Under the pieces are notes generated by a model. The model did not search any database. It was not told the origin of the DNA and saw only the letters and a list, made by a program, of their open reading frames with translations. Made by a program: the position numbers and the translations under genes. DNA of 64,000 nucleotides from Arthrobacter mobilis. Lineage in GTDB: Bacteria; Actinomycetota; Actinomycetes; Actinomycetales; Micrococcaceae. Below are positions 15,911 to 24,360 of the stretch, piece after piece; positions within the stretch are counted from its first letter, which is position 1; each line of letters starts with the position of its first letter. The stretch spans positions 76,212 through 140,211 of the forward strand of contig NZ_JAAZSQ010000004.1 in assembly GCF_012395835.1 (NCBI RefSeq). The letters run 5' to 3'.

Positions 15911-17146
15911 GTGACCCCCGTGACGGACATCCGGCGCACTGTCGACGCCGTCTGGCGGATCGAAAGCGCGCGCATCGTCGCGACGCTCGCCAAGATGACC
16001 GGCGACGTCGGCCTCGCGGAGGACCTGGCCCAGGAAGCCCTCGTCGACGCGCTCACGCAGTGGCCGGAGTCAGGCGTCCCGCGGAACGCGGGCGCCTGGC
16101 TCACGGCCGTGGCCAAGCGGAAGGCGATCGACCACTGGCGCCGGCAGGAGCGGCTCGACGCGCGCTACCGCACGCTGGCGCACGACCTCGAGGAGGCCCG
16201 CGACGACGAGTGGCAGCCGATCGACGACGACGTGCTCCGGCTGGTCTTCACCGCCTGCCACCCCGTGCTCTCGCGCGAGGCGCAGGTCGCCCTGACCCTG
16301 CGCATCGTCGGCGGCCTGACCACCGAGGAGATTGCGCGGATGCTGCTGGTGCCGGTCGCGACCGTGCAGCAGCGCATCGTGCGGGCCAAGAAGACGCTCT
16401 CGGCCGCGCGGGTGCCGTTCGAGGCGCCGGACCCGAATGAATGGGGCGCCCGGCTGGGTGCGGTGCTCGGGGTGGTGTACCTGATCTTCACCGAAGGGTA
16501 CGCTGCGACATCGGGTGACCGGTGGATCCGCACCGAGCTGGCGCATGAGGCGCTGCGGCTCGGCCGTGTCCTTGCCGGGCTGCTGCCGCGCGAGCCGGAG
16601 GTGCACGGGCTCGTGGCCCTGATGGAATTCCAGTCATCGCGCTTCGCCGCGCGGGTCGCGCGCGACGGCACCCCTGTCCTCCTGGCCGACCAGGACCGTT
16701 CGCGCTGGGACCGCTCCGCCATCTCCCGGGGCCGCGCGGCGCTCGAGCGGGCGGATGCGGCGGGCCGCGGACGGGGCAGCTACGGCCTGCAGGCGGCCAT
16801 TGCCGAGTGCCATGCGGCCGCCCCGAGCATCGATGAGACCGACTGGGACCGCATCGTGCTGCTCTATGAGGCCCTCGGGCGGCTCGCGCCGAGTCCCATC
16901 GTGGAGCTTAACCGCGCCGTCGCGGTGTCGATGGCGGCCGGCCCGGCCGAGGCGCTGCGCATCGTCGACGGGCTGGCGTCCGACGGCGCGCTGCGCGGCT
17001 CGCATCTGCTGCCGAGCGTGCGGGGCGAACTGCTCGCCAGGCTCGGGCGCACCGAGGAAGCCCGCTCCGAGCTGCTTACCGCCGCCGGCCTGGCCGCCAA
17101 CCAGCGGGAGAGCGCCGTGCTGCGTGCCAAGGCCGCTGCCCTCTGA
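15911..17146 (+). CDS. ECF42-group RNA polymerase sigma factor with C-terminal repeat domain
   Basis: A 411-residue protein. Region 2 (about residues 10-85) includes GLAEDLAQEALVDALTQWP, and region 4 (about 115-170) includes LTLRIVGGLTTEEIARMLLVPVATVQQRIVRAKKTL. A long C-terminal domain follows (175-411) with LGVVYLIFTEGYAATSGDRW and LYEALGRLAPSPIVELNRAVAVSMAAGP, the TPR-like extension typical of ECF42 (also called DUF6596). No anti-sigma gene is present; the C-terminal domain is thought to control activity in this group. It is paired with the YCII gene just upstream. Its target promoters cannot be named from the sequence. Confidence 0.88.
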   Translation: MTPVTDIRRTVDAVWRIESARIVATLAKMTGDVGLAEDLAQEALVDALTQWPESGVPRNAGAWLTAVAKRKAIDHWRRQERLDARYRTLAHDLEEARDDEWQPIDDDVLRLVFTACHPVLSREAQVALTLRIVGGLTTEEIARMLLVPVATVQQRIVRAKKTLSAARVPFEAPDPNEWGARLGAVLGVVYLIFTEGYAATSGDRWIRTELAHEALRLGRVLAGLLPREPEVHGLVALMEFQSSRFAARVARDGTPVLLADQDRSRWDRSAISRGRAALERADAAGRGRGSYGLQAAIAECHAAAPSIDETDWDRIVLLYEALGRLAPSPIVELNRAVAVSMAAGPAEALRIVDGLASDGALRGSHLLPSVRGELLARLGRTEEARSELLTAAGLAANQRESAVLRAKAAAL

Positions 17147-17177
17147 CCCGGAGCGGTCCCCGGCACCGCGGAGGTGG

Positions 17178-17987
17178 TCAGAGACCGGTCTTTGCCTTCG
17201 CCAGGGCTTGGAGCAGATTGGCTGCAACGCTGACGGCGATGATGGCGGGATCCTTGCCGGCGAGGCCGGGGAGCCCGATGGGGCAGCTGATGCGTTCGAG
17301 GGCGGCGTCGCCATGCCCCTCGGTGCGCAATTTCTGCCGGAACCGGGACCACTTGGCCCGGGAACCGATCAGGCCAACCGAGCCCAGGTCGGCCCGGCGC
17401 AGCGCGGCGTCGCAGAGCAGGAGATCCTCGGCGTGGTCGTGGGTCATGATGAACACGTGCGATTCCGGCGGCAGTTCACCGATGACGGAATCCGGAACAG
17501 GGCTGTGCCGGGGAAGGACGTCGGCCGGCCCGTCCAGGACGTCGGCGAGCTGCGCAGGGCCCAGCTGGCCGGCCCTGCTGTCCACGAGGTACAGGCGGAC
17601 CGGCAGCCGGGAGAGGATCCGGGCCAGCTCGTGCCCGACGTGGCCCATCCCGAAGACGGCAACCGTGGGACGGGCGGGGAACGGCTCGAGGAAAACGCTG
17701 ACAATGCCCCCGCAGCACTGCCGCCCGTGCCGGGTGGCGGCATGTTCGTTGAGCGGGAAGGCCAGGTTTTCGGGGTCCGCGGTTCCGGCCGCCAGCATGG
17801 CCCGGGCCCGGTCGATGACCGTCGCCTCCAGGTTGCCGCCGCCGATGCTGCCCCAGGTGGCTTCGGCGCCCACGAGCATCTTCGCCCCGGCTTCCCGCGG
17901 GGCATGGCCGCGCACCTCGGTGACCGTGGCCAGCACGGCCGGCAAGCCATCCGAGCGCAACTGTTGGAGCGCCTGCAGCCAGTCCAT
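17178..17987 (-). CDS. xdhC: Xanthine dehydrogenase accessory protein XdhC
   Basis: A 269-residue protein needed to insert the sulfurated molybdenum cofactor into xanthine dehydrogenase. The XdhC/CoxI domain opens with VLATVTEVRGHAPREAGAKMLVG, has GSIGGGNLEATVI and the HGRQCCGG motif with two adjacent cysteines, then a Rossmann-type domain with VAVFGMGHVGHELARIL and VGLIGSRAKWSRF. It starts one base after the xdhB stop codon, completing an xdhABC operon on the minus strand. Confidence 0.92.
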   Translation of the reverse strand: MDWLQALQQLRSDGLPAVLATVTEVRGHAPREAGAKMLVGAEATWGSIGGGNLEATVIDRARAMLAAGTADPENLAFPLNEHAATRHGRQCCGGIVSVFLEPFPARPTVAVFGMGHVGHELARILSRLPVRLYLVDSRAGQLGPAQLADVLDGPADVLPRHSPVPDSVIGELPPESHVFIMTHDHAEDLLLCDAALRRADLGSVGLIGSRAKWSRFRQKLRTEGHGDAALERISCPIGLPGLAGKDPAIIAVSVAANLLQALAKAKTGL

Positions 17988-17988
17988 C

Positions 17989-20391
17989 TCAGTGCCCGGA
18001 ACTGGAGGCCCGTGACGGCACGGGACCCGCCCCCGCCTGAGCGGAGGCCGGCGGAACCGGCATGGCCTCCCGGGCCTGCCGGATCGCCCAGAAAACCGCT
18101 TCGGGGGTGGCCGGGCTGGCGAGCTGGACCTCGCGGCCGGCGGGACCGAAGGTGGCCACCGCCTGCCGCAGGGCTTCCCGGACGCTGAAGGCGAGCATCA
18201 AGGGCGGTTCGCCCACCGCCTTGGACCCGTAGACCACGCCGCTTTCGGTGGCCTGCTCGAAGAGGTGGACGTTGAATTCCTCGGGCATTTCGGAAAAGCT
18301 GGGCAGCTTGTAAGTGCTCGCGGACTGGGTGGCCAGACGCCCCCGGTGCGGCCCGTCGGAGACGTCCCAGCGCAGGTCTTCCAGCGTCAGCCAGCCGACA
18401 CCTTGGACGAACCCGCCCTCGATCTGCCCGATGTCGATCAGCGGCGACAGGCTGTCGCCGACGTCGTGGACAATATCGGTGCGCAGCTGGCGGTACGCGC
18501 CGGTGAACGCGTCGACCTCGACTTCGGAGACCGCGGCTCCGTAGGAGAAATACTTGAACGGCTCGCCCTGCATCCGGGCGCCGTCCCAGTGCAGACCTTC
18601 GGTGCGGTAGTACCCGGCCGCCCAGAGCGGGATGCGCTGGAAATAGGCGTCATGCACCAGGTCGGCGAAGGCGATGTCCTGGTCGTGGAAGCCGATCCCG
18701 GTGACCGTGCCGTTGGCGAACCGGACGTCGTCGGGGTGGATGTTCAGCTTGCGGGCCGCCACCTCGGCCAGGCGCGCGCTGATCTGCTCGCAGGCGTCCT
18801 TGATGGCCCCGCCGTTGAGGTCGGCGCCCGAGCTGGCGGCCGTGGCCGAGGTGTTGGGCACCTTGTCGGTGCGCGTCGGTGCCAGCCGGATGAAGCTCAG
18901 GGGCACGCCGAGTGCGGTGGCAGCCACCTGGCGCATCTTGGTGTGCAGCCCCTGGCCCATCTCCGTGCCGCCGTGGTTGATCAGGACCGAGCCGTCCTTG
19001 TAGACGTGCACGAGCGCCCCGGCCTGGTTGAAGGCCGTGAGGTTGAAGGAGATGCCGAACTTCACCGGGGTGATGGCCAAGGCGCGCCGGGTGTGCGGGT
19101 GGGCGGCATTGAAGGCGGCGATCTGCTCCCGGCGGCGTTCGACGTCGGCGCGTTCGAGCACCTGCTGCCAGATGGTGTGCAGCCGCTCGGCATGGCGGAC
19201 GGGCTGGCCGTAGGGCGTGCTCTGCCCGGGAAGGTAGAGGTTGCGCCGGCGCAGCTCAGCAGGGTCCAGGCCCAACAGCGGAGCGCAGCGGCCCAGGAGG
19301 TCCTCGATCACGAGCATGCCCTGCGGACCGCCGAAGCCGCGGAAGGCGGTTTGGGAGGTCTTGTTCGTCTTCGCGATCCGGCCCTGGACGTGCACGTTGG
19401 GGATCCAGTATGCATTGTCGATGTGGCACATCGCCCGGGCCAGGACCGGCTCGGACAGGTCCAGGCTCCACCCGCCGTCGCTGGTCAGTGTGGCCTTCAA
19501 CGCCTGCAGGCGGCCGTTCTGGTCAAAGCCGGCCTCCCAGCGGGCATGGAACGGGTGGCGTTTCCCGGACAGGGTGATGTCCTGCGTGCGGTTGAGCCGC
19601 ACGCGCACCGGCCGGCCGGTCAACACGGCGCCCAGGGCCGCAATGGCGGCGAAGCCGTGCGGCTGCATCTCCTTGCCGCCGAACCCGCCGCCCATCCGCA
19701 GGCACTGCACGGTCACCTCGTGGTTGTGCAGGCCCAGGACATGGGCCACGATCTCCTGCGTCTCCGAGGGGTGCTGGGTGCTGCTCTGGACGAAGACCTG
19801 GCCGGCCTCGTCCACATAGGCGAAGGAAGCGTGGGTTTCCAGGTAGAAGTGCTCCTGGCCGCCGAACTCGATCCCGCCGCTGAACCGGTGGACGGCAGTG
19901 TCCAAGGCGGCGTCGGCGTCGCCCCGGCTGACGGTCGGCTGGTGGCCTTGGAAGCTTGCCGCCTCGATGGCCTCGGTGAGGGTCAGCAGCGACGGGAGCG
20001 GCTCATAGCCAACCTTGACTGCCCCGGCTCCCAGCCGCGCGGCTTCGAGCGTCTCCCCCAGCACCCAGCAGACGGCATGGCCGTGGAACATGACCTCGCT
20101 GGGGAACAGCGGCTCATCCTGCTTGGTGCCCGAATCGTTGACACCGGGCACGTCCGCGGCGGTCAGGACCCGGACCACTCCCGGAACCTCCAGCGCCGGC
20201 CGGCCGTCCAGGGAGACCACCCGGGCGTGTGCGTGCGGGGCCTGGACCGGCCAGGCATGCAGCACCTTCCGGTTCCGGACCAGGAGGTCGTCGGTGTACA
20301 GCGCGGTGCCCGTCACGTGGAGGGTAGCGCTCTCGTGGGCGACCTCCACCCCTACGACGGGATTGACGGGACGATCGGCCAGCGATTTCAC
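17989..20391 (-). CDS. xdhB: Xanthine dehydrogenase molybdopterin-binding subunit XdhB
   Basis: An 800-residue large subunit oxidising hypoxanthine and xanthine. An N-terminal domain (VAHESATLHVTGTALYTDD) is followed by the two molybdopterin domains: GGIEFGGQEHFYLETHA, RMGGGFGGKE, TAFRGFGGPQGM, NHGGTEMGQGLHTKM and near the C-terminus KAVGEPPLMLAFSVREAL, which contains the catalytic glutamate. The GTG start follows the xdhA stop codon with no gap, and GAGGTGG in the end of xdhA serves as ribosome-binding site. With XdhA it forms the cytoplasmic enzyme of purine catabolism. Confidence 0.94.
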   Translation of the reverse strand: MKSLADRPVNPVVGVEVAHESATLHVTGTALYTDDLLVRNRKVLHAWPVQAPHAHARVVSLDGRPALEVPGVVRVLTAADVPGVNDSGTKQDEPLFPSEVMFHGHAVCWVLGETLEAARLGAGAVKVGYEPLPSLLTLTEAIEAASFQGHQPTVSRGDADAALDTAVHRFSGGIEFGGQEHFYLETHASFAYVDEAGQVFVQSSTQHPSETQEIVAHVLGLHNHEVTVQCLRMGGGFGGKEMQPHGFAAIAALGAVLTGRPVRVRLNRTQDITLSGKRHPFHARWEAGFDQNGRLQALKATLTSDGGWSLDLSEPVLARAMCHIDNAYWIPNVHVQGRIAKTNKTSQTAFRGFGGPQGMLVIEDLLGRCAPLLGLDPAELRRRNLYLPGQSTPYGQPVRHAERLHTIWQQVLERADVERRREQIAAFNAAHPHTRRALAITPVKFGISFNLTAFNQAGALVHVYKDGSVLINHGGTEMGQGLHTKMRQVAATALGVPLSFIRLAPTRTDKVPNTSATAASSGADLNGGAIKDACEQISARLAEVAARKLNIHPDDVRFANGTVTGIGFHDQDIAFADLVHDAYFQRIPLWAAGYYRTEGLHWDGARMQGEPFKYFSYGAAVSEVEVDAFTGAYRQLRTDIVHDVGDSLSPLIDIGQIEGGFVQGVGWLTLEDLRWDVSDGPHRGRLATQSASTYKLPSFSEMPEEFNVHLFEQATESGVVYGSKAVGEPPLMLAFSVREALRQAVATFGPAGREVQLASPATPEAVFWAIRQAREAMPVPPASAQAGAGPVPSRASSSGH

Positions 20392-21906
20392 TTACGCCAC
20401 CTCCGGACTGAATGCGGACTGTGTCTCCGCGTAGAACCTGAGCACGGATTGTTCGAGCATGGCCGAACGGTAGCGGGCACTGGCCCGCAGGTCGTCGATG
20501 GGGGTGCCCTCGGTGGCCATCACGGCGGCGGCGGCCGCGGCAGTCTCCTCGGTCCACGGCCGGCCGGCCAGGGCCTGCTCGGTCTGCAGTGCCCGGAGCG
20601 GTGTGGCGGCCACTCCCCCAAGGCCGATGCGCACCGAGGAGACGCTGCCGCCGTCGAGCTGCAGGGCGAACGCGACGGCGACGCTGGAGATATCGTCGAA
20701 TCGCCGCTTGGCGATCTTGTAGAAGGCAGTGCTCTCGGCCAGCGGCAGCGGGATCCGCACGGCACGGAGGATTTCGCCGGGCTTCCTGACGCTCCGGCGG
20801 TATCCGGTGAAGTAGTCCGCGAGCGCCACTTCCCGCTCCCCGGTCCCGGAGGCCAGGACCACCGATGCGTCCAGGGCCAGCAGCACCGGGGCCGAATCGC
20901 CGATTGGTGAACCTGTCCCGAGGTTGCCGCCAAGGCTTGCGGCATTGCGGATCAGCCGCGAGGCGAACTGCGGAAAGAGCCGGCTCAGCAGCGGCACCCG
21001 TCCGGCGAGTCCGCGCTCGACCTCCGTGAGCGTCAGGGCGGCCCCGATCTCGATCCGGCCGCCTCCGACGTCGAGCACCCGCAGCGGCTCCAGCCGGTCG
21101 ATGGCCAGCGTCAGCGGCGGCCGCTCGTGCCGGAGGTTCACCTCGACGCCGAGGTCGGTGGCACCGGCCACCAACCTGGCCTCCGGATGCTGTTCGAGCC
21201 GGTCATAGAGCTCCTCCAGGGTTGCCGGCCTGATGAACTGTGCATCGCCGGCCGTCAGCTGGGTGGGCCGGGCCGGCGGAGCAGGACGACCCTGCCGGAG
21301 GAACAAAGGATCGGTTTCAGCAGGAGCGCCGAGCGCGTAGGCCGCGTCCCGGATGGGCCGGTAGCCGGTGCACCGGCAGAGGTTGCCGCTCAGGGCATGC
21401 AGGTCAAAGCCGTTCGGGCCGCTTTCGTGGTCGGCGGCGTGGTCCTCCCCCACCACTGCAGGTCCGGTCTGCACTCCGCCCTGCCCCCGGCGGCCGGAGC
21501 CTTCCCGCTCGGGACGGTAGTATTCGGCGGCCATGGAGCAGACGAAGCCCGGGGTGCAGTAACCGCACTGGGATCCTCCCCGGTCCGCCATCTGCCGCTG
21601 GACCGGGTGCAGGTCCTCGCCGACGCAAGGTCCCGACGGAGTGCCGAGGCCTTCTGAGGTGATGATTTCCTGACCGTCAAAGGCCAGGGCAGGAGGCAGG
21701 CAGGCGTTCACCGACGTCCACCGGCTGCGGCCGGGCCCGTCCGGACGGGCCACCAGCACGGCGCATGCTCCGCACTCGCCCTCGGCGCAGCCTTCCTTGG
21801 CTCCGGTCAGCCCTTCCGCCCTCAACCAGTCCAGCAGCCGGGTATGCGGGCCAGCGCCGTCGCCACTGCGGAGCTGACCGTTGACCGTGATCCGGACACC
21901 GTCCAT
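20392..21906 (-). CDS. xdhA: Xanthine dehydrogenase small subunit XdhA (2Fe-2S and FAD)
   Basis: A 504-residue subunit. The plant-type 2Fe-2S cluster motif is CAEGECGACAVLV, and the second cluster domain has CGYCTPGFVCSM and CRCTGYRPI. A central insertion (about residues 125-160) is Gly/Arg-rich and longer than usual. The FAD domain starts near residue 215 with FIRPATLEELYDRL and includes AGATDLGVEVNLR and RNAASLGGNLGTGSPIGDSAPVLLAL. It transfers electrons from the Mo site to NAD+. The ATG is preceded by GAGGAGATGAGGC. An inverted repeat upstream (21950-21970) may be the operator of the operon. Confidence 0.93.
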   Translation of the reverse strand: MDGVRITVNGQLRSGDGAGPHTRLLDWLRAEGLTGAKEGCAEGECGACAVLVARPDGPGRSRWTSVNACLPPALAFDGQEIITSEGLGTPSGPCVGEDLHPVQRQMADRGGSQCGYCTPGFVCSMAAEYYRPEREGSGRRGQGGVQTGPAVVGEDHAADHESGPNGFDLHALSGNLCRCTGYRPIRDAAYALGAPAETDPLFLRQGRPAPPARPTQLTAGDAQFIRPATLEELYDRLEQHPEARLVAGATDLGVEVNLRHERPPLTLAIDRLEPLRVLDVGGGRIEIGAALTLTEVERGLAGRVPLLSRLFPQFASRLIRNAASLGGNLGTGSPIGDSAPVLLALDASVVLASGTGEREVALADYFTGYRRSVRKPGEILRAVRIPLPLAESTAFYKIAKRRFDDISSVAVAFALQLDGGSVSSVRIGLGGVAATPLRALQTEQALAGRPWTEETAAAAAAVMATEGTPIDDLRASARYRSAMLEQSVLRFYAETQSAFSPEVA

Positions 21907-21949
21907 GCCTCATCTCCTCACTTCGCCCAGGCCGGAGCCGGCATGCGCG

Positions 21950-21970
21950 CGTGATCCACGTCATATCACG
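21950..21970. promoter_or_regulatory. Inverted repeat upstream of xdhABC
   Basis: CGTGAT and ATCACG form 6-bp arms around a 9-base centre, 44 bases upstream of the xdhA start. It is a candidate regulator site for the xanthine dehydrogenase operon; the regulator is unknown. Confidence 0.4.
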
Positions 21971-22166
21971 GTACTGCGCGCCATGGAACCTCCGGCACGG
22001 CAGGGCGCCGGCGGGTTGAAGTCTTACCACACAGCAGTTGCTCCAGGACCCTGCCCGAAGGTTTTCCCAAGGTGGGGCTCGAAGACTTGGGTGCCTTGGT
22101 GCTGGCTCCCCTCAGTACCGACGGGCCACACCAAGATCGAAACAGCAACAACCAAAGGGGCTCAAA

Positions 22167-22628
22167 ATGAAAAAATGGCTGATTTCCACTGCCTTGGCCT
22201 CCAGCATCGCCGGACTGGCGGGACCGGCGGTGGCCGCCGCACCGACACCGGTCGATTCAGACTTGCCGAAATTCATACAGAACGCCTGCAAGGGCTTCAA
22301 AATTGAAGGCGAGATCACTGGCGAGGAAAAGGTCCTCGCATTTCCTGATGGAGGATTTATCGTTATCGCGCCTAATCAGGAAGTAACACTCACGGCCAAC
22401 GGCAACACGTTTACCTCCGTCATCACGGGTTCGTTCCACGTTTCGACCGACGCTGAAGGGAACACCGTCTTCACCGGGACTGGAAGGAATCTCCTGACGC
22501 GCAGCAACGGGCTCTTCCTCACGATAGGCAACATCTCGTTTACCTTCGACGAGAAGGGGAAACTGGTGGAGGAATTCGCCCTCGACGGCCCGGGGCAAGT
22601 TATCGACGTCTGCGCGGCACTGTCCTAG
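22167..22628 (+). CDS. Small secreted protein of unknown function
   Basis: A 153-residue protein with a clear Sec signal peptide (MKKWLISTALASSIAGLAGPAVAAA, cleavage likely after an AxA near residue 25). The mature part of about 128 residues is rich in beta-forming residues, with GGFIVIAPNQEVTLTANGN, SVITGSFHVSTDAEGN and a TGTGRNLLTRSNG segment; two cysteines (near 42 and 149) could pair. No family is recognised. Base composition is lower in GC than the neighbours, hinting at later acquisition. The ATG is chosen from the AAAGGGG six bases before it and the signal peptide; the frame is open further upstream without meaning. It ends before a strong hairpin. Confidence 0.7.
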   Translation: MKKWLISTALASSIAGLAGPAVAAAPTPVDSDLPKFIQNACKGFKIEGEITGEEKVLAFPDGGFIVIAPNQEVTLTANGNTFTSVITGSFHVSTDAEGNTVFTGTGRNLLTRSNGLFLTIGNISFTFDEKGKLVEEFALDGPGQVIDVCAALS

Positions 22629-22655
22629 CACGCTATTACAGGCGTGACGTATTGC

Positions 22656-22681
22656 GGGGCCCGCTGGATCCAGCGGGCCCC
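22656..22681. terminator. Bidirectional terminator hairpin
   Basis: A 26-base perfect palindrome (arms GGGGCCCGCTGGA and its complement) lies between the convergent secreted-protein and HxlR genes. Confidence 0.65.
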
Positions 22682-22684
22682 TGC

Positions 22685-23074
22685 TCACGGCAGTTGAAGG
22701 GAATCTGCCTGCGCGTCGTAGTCCTCGCGGGCCTGCAGGATCTTGGCTGCGTGTTCTTCGGCCCAGACCCGGACCGCATCCAGCGGTTCCAGCAGCGTCT
22801 CCCCCAGCGGCGTCAATGCATACTCGACCCGCGGCGGCACCTCCGCATAGATCCGCCGGCTCACCAGGCCGTCCCGCTCCAGGGTGCGCAGGGTCTGGGT
22901 CAGCACCTTGGGCGTGATGCCCTGGACGGCACCGCGGATGACCGAGAAACGCTGCGGCCCGTCCTTGAGGACCTGGAACACCAAGGTGGTCCACTTATCG
23001 CCGATGCGCTGCAGGACCACCCGGGACGGGCAGTTCAGGCTGAGCACGTCAAAGGCCGGACTGGAAGTATCCAT
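22685..23074 (-). CDS. HxlR-family winged-helix regulator
   Basis: A 129-residue regulator with the HxlR signature: CPSRVVLQRIGDKWTTLVFQVLKDGPQRFSVIRGAVQGITPKVLTQTLRTLERDGLVSRRIYAEVPPRVEYALTPLG type blocks, including a cysteine (Cys15) before the first helix, the residue that senses quinones or thiol stress in YodB-type members. It is divergent from an NAD(P)-binding oxidoreductase gene, the usual target of such regulators. A short inverted repeat between them is a likely operator. Confidence 0.85.
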   Translation of the reverse strand: MDTSSPAFDVLSLNCPSRVVLQRIGDKWTTLVFQVLKDGPQRFSVIRGAVQGITPKVLTQTLRTLERDGLVSRRIYAEVPPRVEYALTPLGETLLEPLDAVRVWAEEHAAKILQAREDYDAQADSLQLP

Positions 23075-23103
23075 GAGGTAACTGTATTACGTTGAGGTAC
23101 TCG

Positions 23104-23118
23104 GTATCTAATTGATAC
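23104..23118. promoter_or_regulatory. Candidate HxlR operator
   Basis: GTATC-TAATT-GATAC is an inverted repeat with 5-bp arms in the 93-base divergent region between the HxlR gene and the oxidoreductase gene. Confidence 0.45.
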
Positions 23119-23167
23119 TTTCACTTCGACGCCGGAACGCGGCGGCAAACCGTCGAAGGGAAACTCA

Positions 23168-23770
23168 ATGAAGATCGCTGTCTACGGGGCAACCGGCATG
23201 GTCGGATCCGAAATCACTGCCGAAGCACTGCGCCGCGGCCACGAAGTCACCGCTGTCACCCGCAGCGGGTCCGCCGCGGAGGGTGCGTCCGCACGCACTG
23301 CCGAACTGTCCGACCTGGACGCCTTCCAGGAGCTGGCTGCCGGGCACGACGCCGTCGTCGTTTCCGTGGCGCCGGACCGCACCGGCCAGCCGCACGACTC
23401 CTTCATGGCGGCCCACCGCGCCATCGCCGGCACCTCCGTTCCGGCCCGCGTGTTCGTCGTCGGCGGCGCCGGGGCCACCGAGGTCGACGGCGTGCAGCTC
23501 AAGGACCTGCCCGGGTTCCCCGAGGCGTACAAGCCCGAGGCCACCACGATGGCGGAGGTCCTGGACCTGTACCGCACTGCGGCCGGGCTGGACTGGACCA
23601 TGCTGGCCCCGGCCCCGGTGATCGCCCCCGGCGAGCGGACCGGCTCCTACAAGACCGGGCTGGATTCCCCGGCCGGGGATTCGATCTCCAGCCAGGACTT
23701 CGCCATCGCCGTCCTGGACGAACTGGAAGAGCCCAAGCACCGCAACCGCCGCTTCACTGCCGCCAACTAG
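23168..23770 (+). CDS. NAD(P)-dependent oxidoreductase, NmrA/SDR-like
   Basis: A 200-residue protein with an N-terminal dinucleotide-binding motif IAVYGATGMVGSEI (GATGMVG at 7-13), alternation of beta strands and helices, FVVGGAGA in the middle and WTMLAPAPVIAPGERTG toward the C-terminus. It belongs to the atypical SDR group with NmrA/YwnB-like proteins, which act as NAD(P)-sensing or reductase proteins. It is divergent from and probably controlled by the HxlR regulator, suggesting a stress-response role. AAGGGAAACTCA precedes the ATG. The substrate is unknown. Confidence 0.78.
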   Translation: MKIAVYGATGMVGSEITAEALRRGHEVTAVTRSGSAAEGASARTAELSDLDAFQELAAGHDAVVVSVAPDRTGQPHDSFMAAHRAIAGTSVPARVFVVGGAGATEVDGVQLKDLPGFPEAYKPEATTMAEVLDLYRTAAGLDWTMLAPAPVIAPGERTGSYKTGLDSPAGDSISSQDFAIAVLDELEEPKHRNRRFTAAN

Positions 23771-23792
23771 CGTTCGCCGCCTGCACCGTCGG

Positions 23793-23822
23793 AGGGCCGC
23801 CCGCCATTGTGCGGGCGGCCCT
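23793..23822. terminator. Hairpin terminator
   Basis: A 12-bp perfect stem (AGGGCCGCCCGC) with a 6-base loop lies between the oxidoreductase gene and the convergent NTF2-like gene. Confidence 0.6.
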
Positions 23823-23827
23823 GCCGC

Positions 23828-24223
23828 TTAATCGGCCCGGGTTGTGGTGTGGAACGCCAGCAGCTTCCAATCGCACCCGGGACGGATCCAGACGGAGGTG
23901 GTCAGCGTGTCCAACTGCCGCCGCTGCCCGCGAGACGTAATCTCGGCGCACATCCGCCCGGAAATCCAAGCGCCATCGCCAACCTGCAGCACCTCCTCAA
24001 GGTCGTGCTTCATCCGGTGGTAGCGAACCGTTCCGCTGCGCAGGGATTCCAGCAGGGATTCCTTGCTGTCGCGCCGGCCCACTGAGTGGGTATAGACCAG
24101 CCGGTCGTCGCAAAGCTGCGCGAGGGTGGCGAGATCCCCCTCGATCAGTGCCTGCACCCGGCGGGACTCTGCGATCCGCAGGGATCCTTCAAGGTCACCC
24201 GGGCACGCCCCAACTGCATCCAC
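23828..24223 (-). CDS. NTF2-like / DUF4440 (SnoaL-fold) protein
   Basis: A 131-residue protein with RIAESRRVQALIEGDLATLAQLCDDRLVYTHSVGRRDSKESLLESL, followed by strand-rich sequence ending DWKLLAFHTTTRA. This is the cone-shaped NTF2-like fold in its DUF4440 variant, which includes ketosteroid isomerase-like enzymes and binding proteins. The exact start is uncertain because the GTG used here has no clear ribosome-binding site; LRIAESRR near residue 15 is where family members usually become similar. It is divergent from the catabolic cluster and may belong to it, but no direct role can be assigned. Confidence 0.68.
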   Translation of the reverse strand: MDAVGACPGDLEGSLRIAESRRVQALIEGDLATLAQLCDDRLVYTHSVGRRDSKESLLESLRSGTVRYHRMKHDLEEVLQVGDGAWISGRMCAEITSRGQRRQLDTLTTSVWIRPGCDWKLLAFHTTTRAD

Positions 24224-24261
24224 CTTGTTCCGCCCTTCCTGGAGTTCTGCGCACTCGGCTC

Positions 24262-24309
24262 TAAATTATATATTCTTCATTGACAAATGCACTATGTGCT
24301 TCGTAGGCT
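24262..24309 (+). promoter_or_regulatory. Promoter of the FAH/MhpA-like operon with A/T-rich operator-like site
   Basis: TTGACA (24280-24285) and TAGGCT (24304-24309) are spaced 18 bases. Immediately upstream, 24262-24277 ends in ATATATTCTT and resembles the A/T-rich sites found at other promoters of the cluster. ATGCACTATG (24287 on) and its inverted partner CAGTGCAT (24323-24330) flank the predicted start and could be a second operator. Confidence 0.55.
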
Positions 24310-24360
24310 GTGATCAGGTGCACAGTGCATAAGCGTTCCGGCGCTGCGAAAGGAATCATC

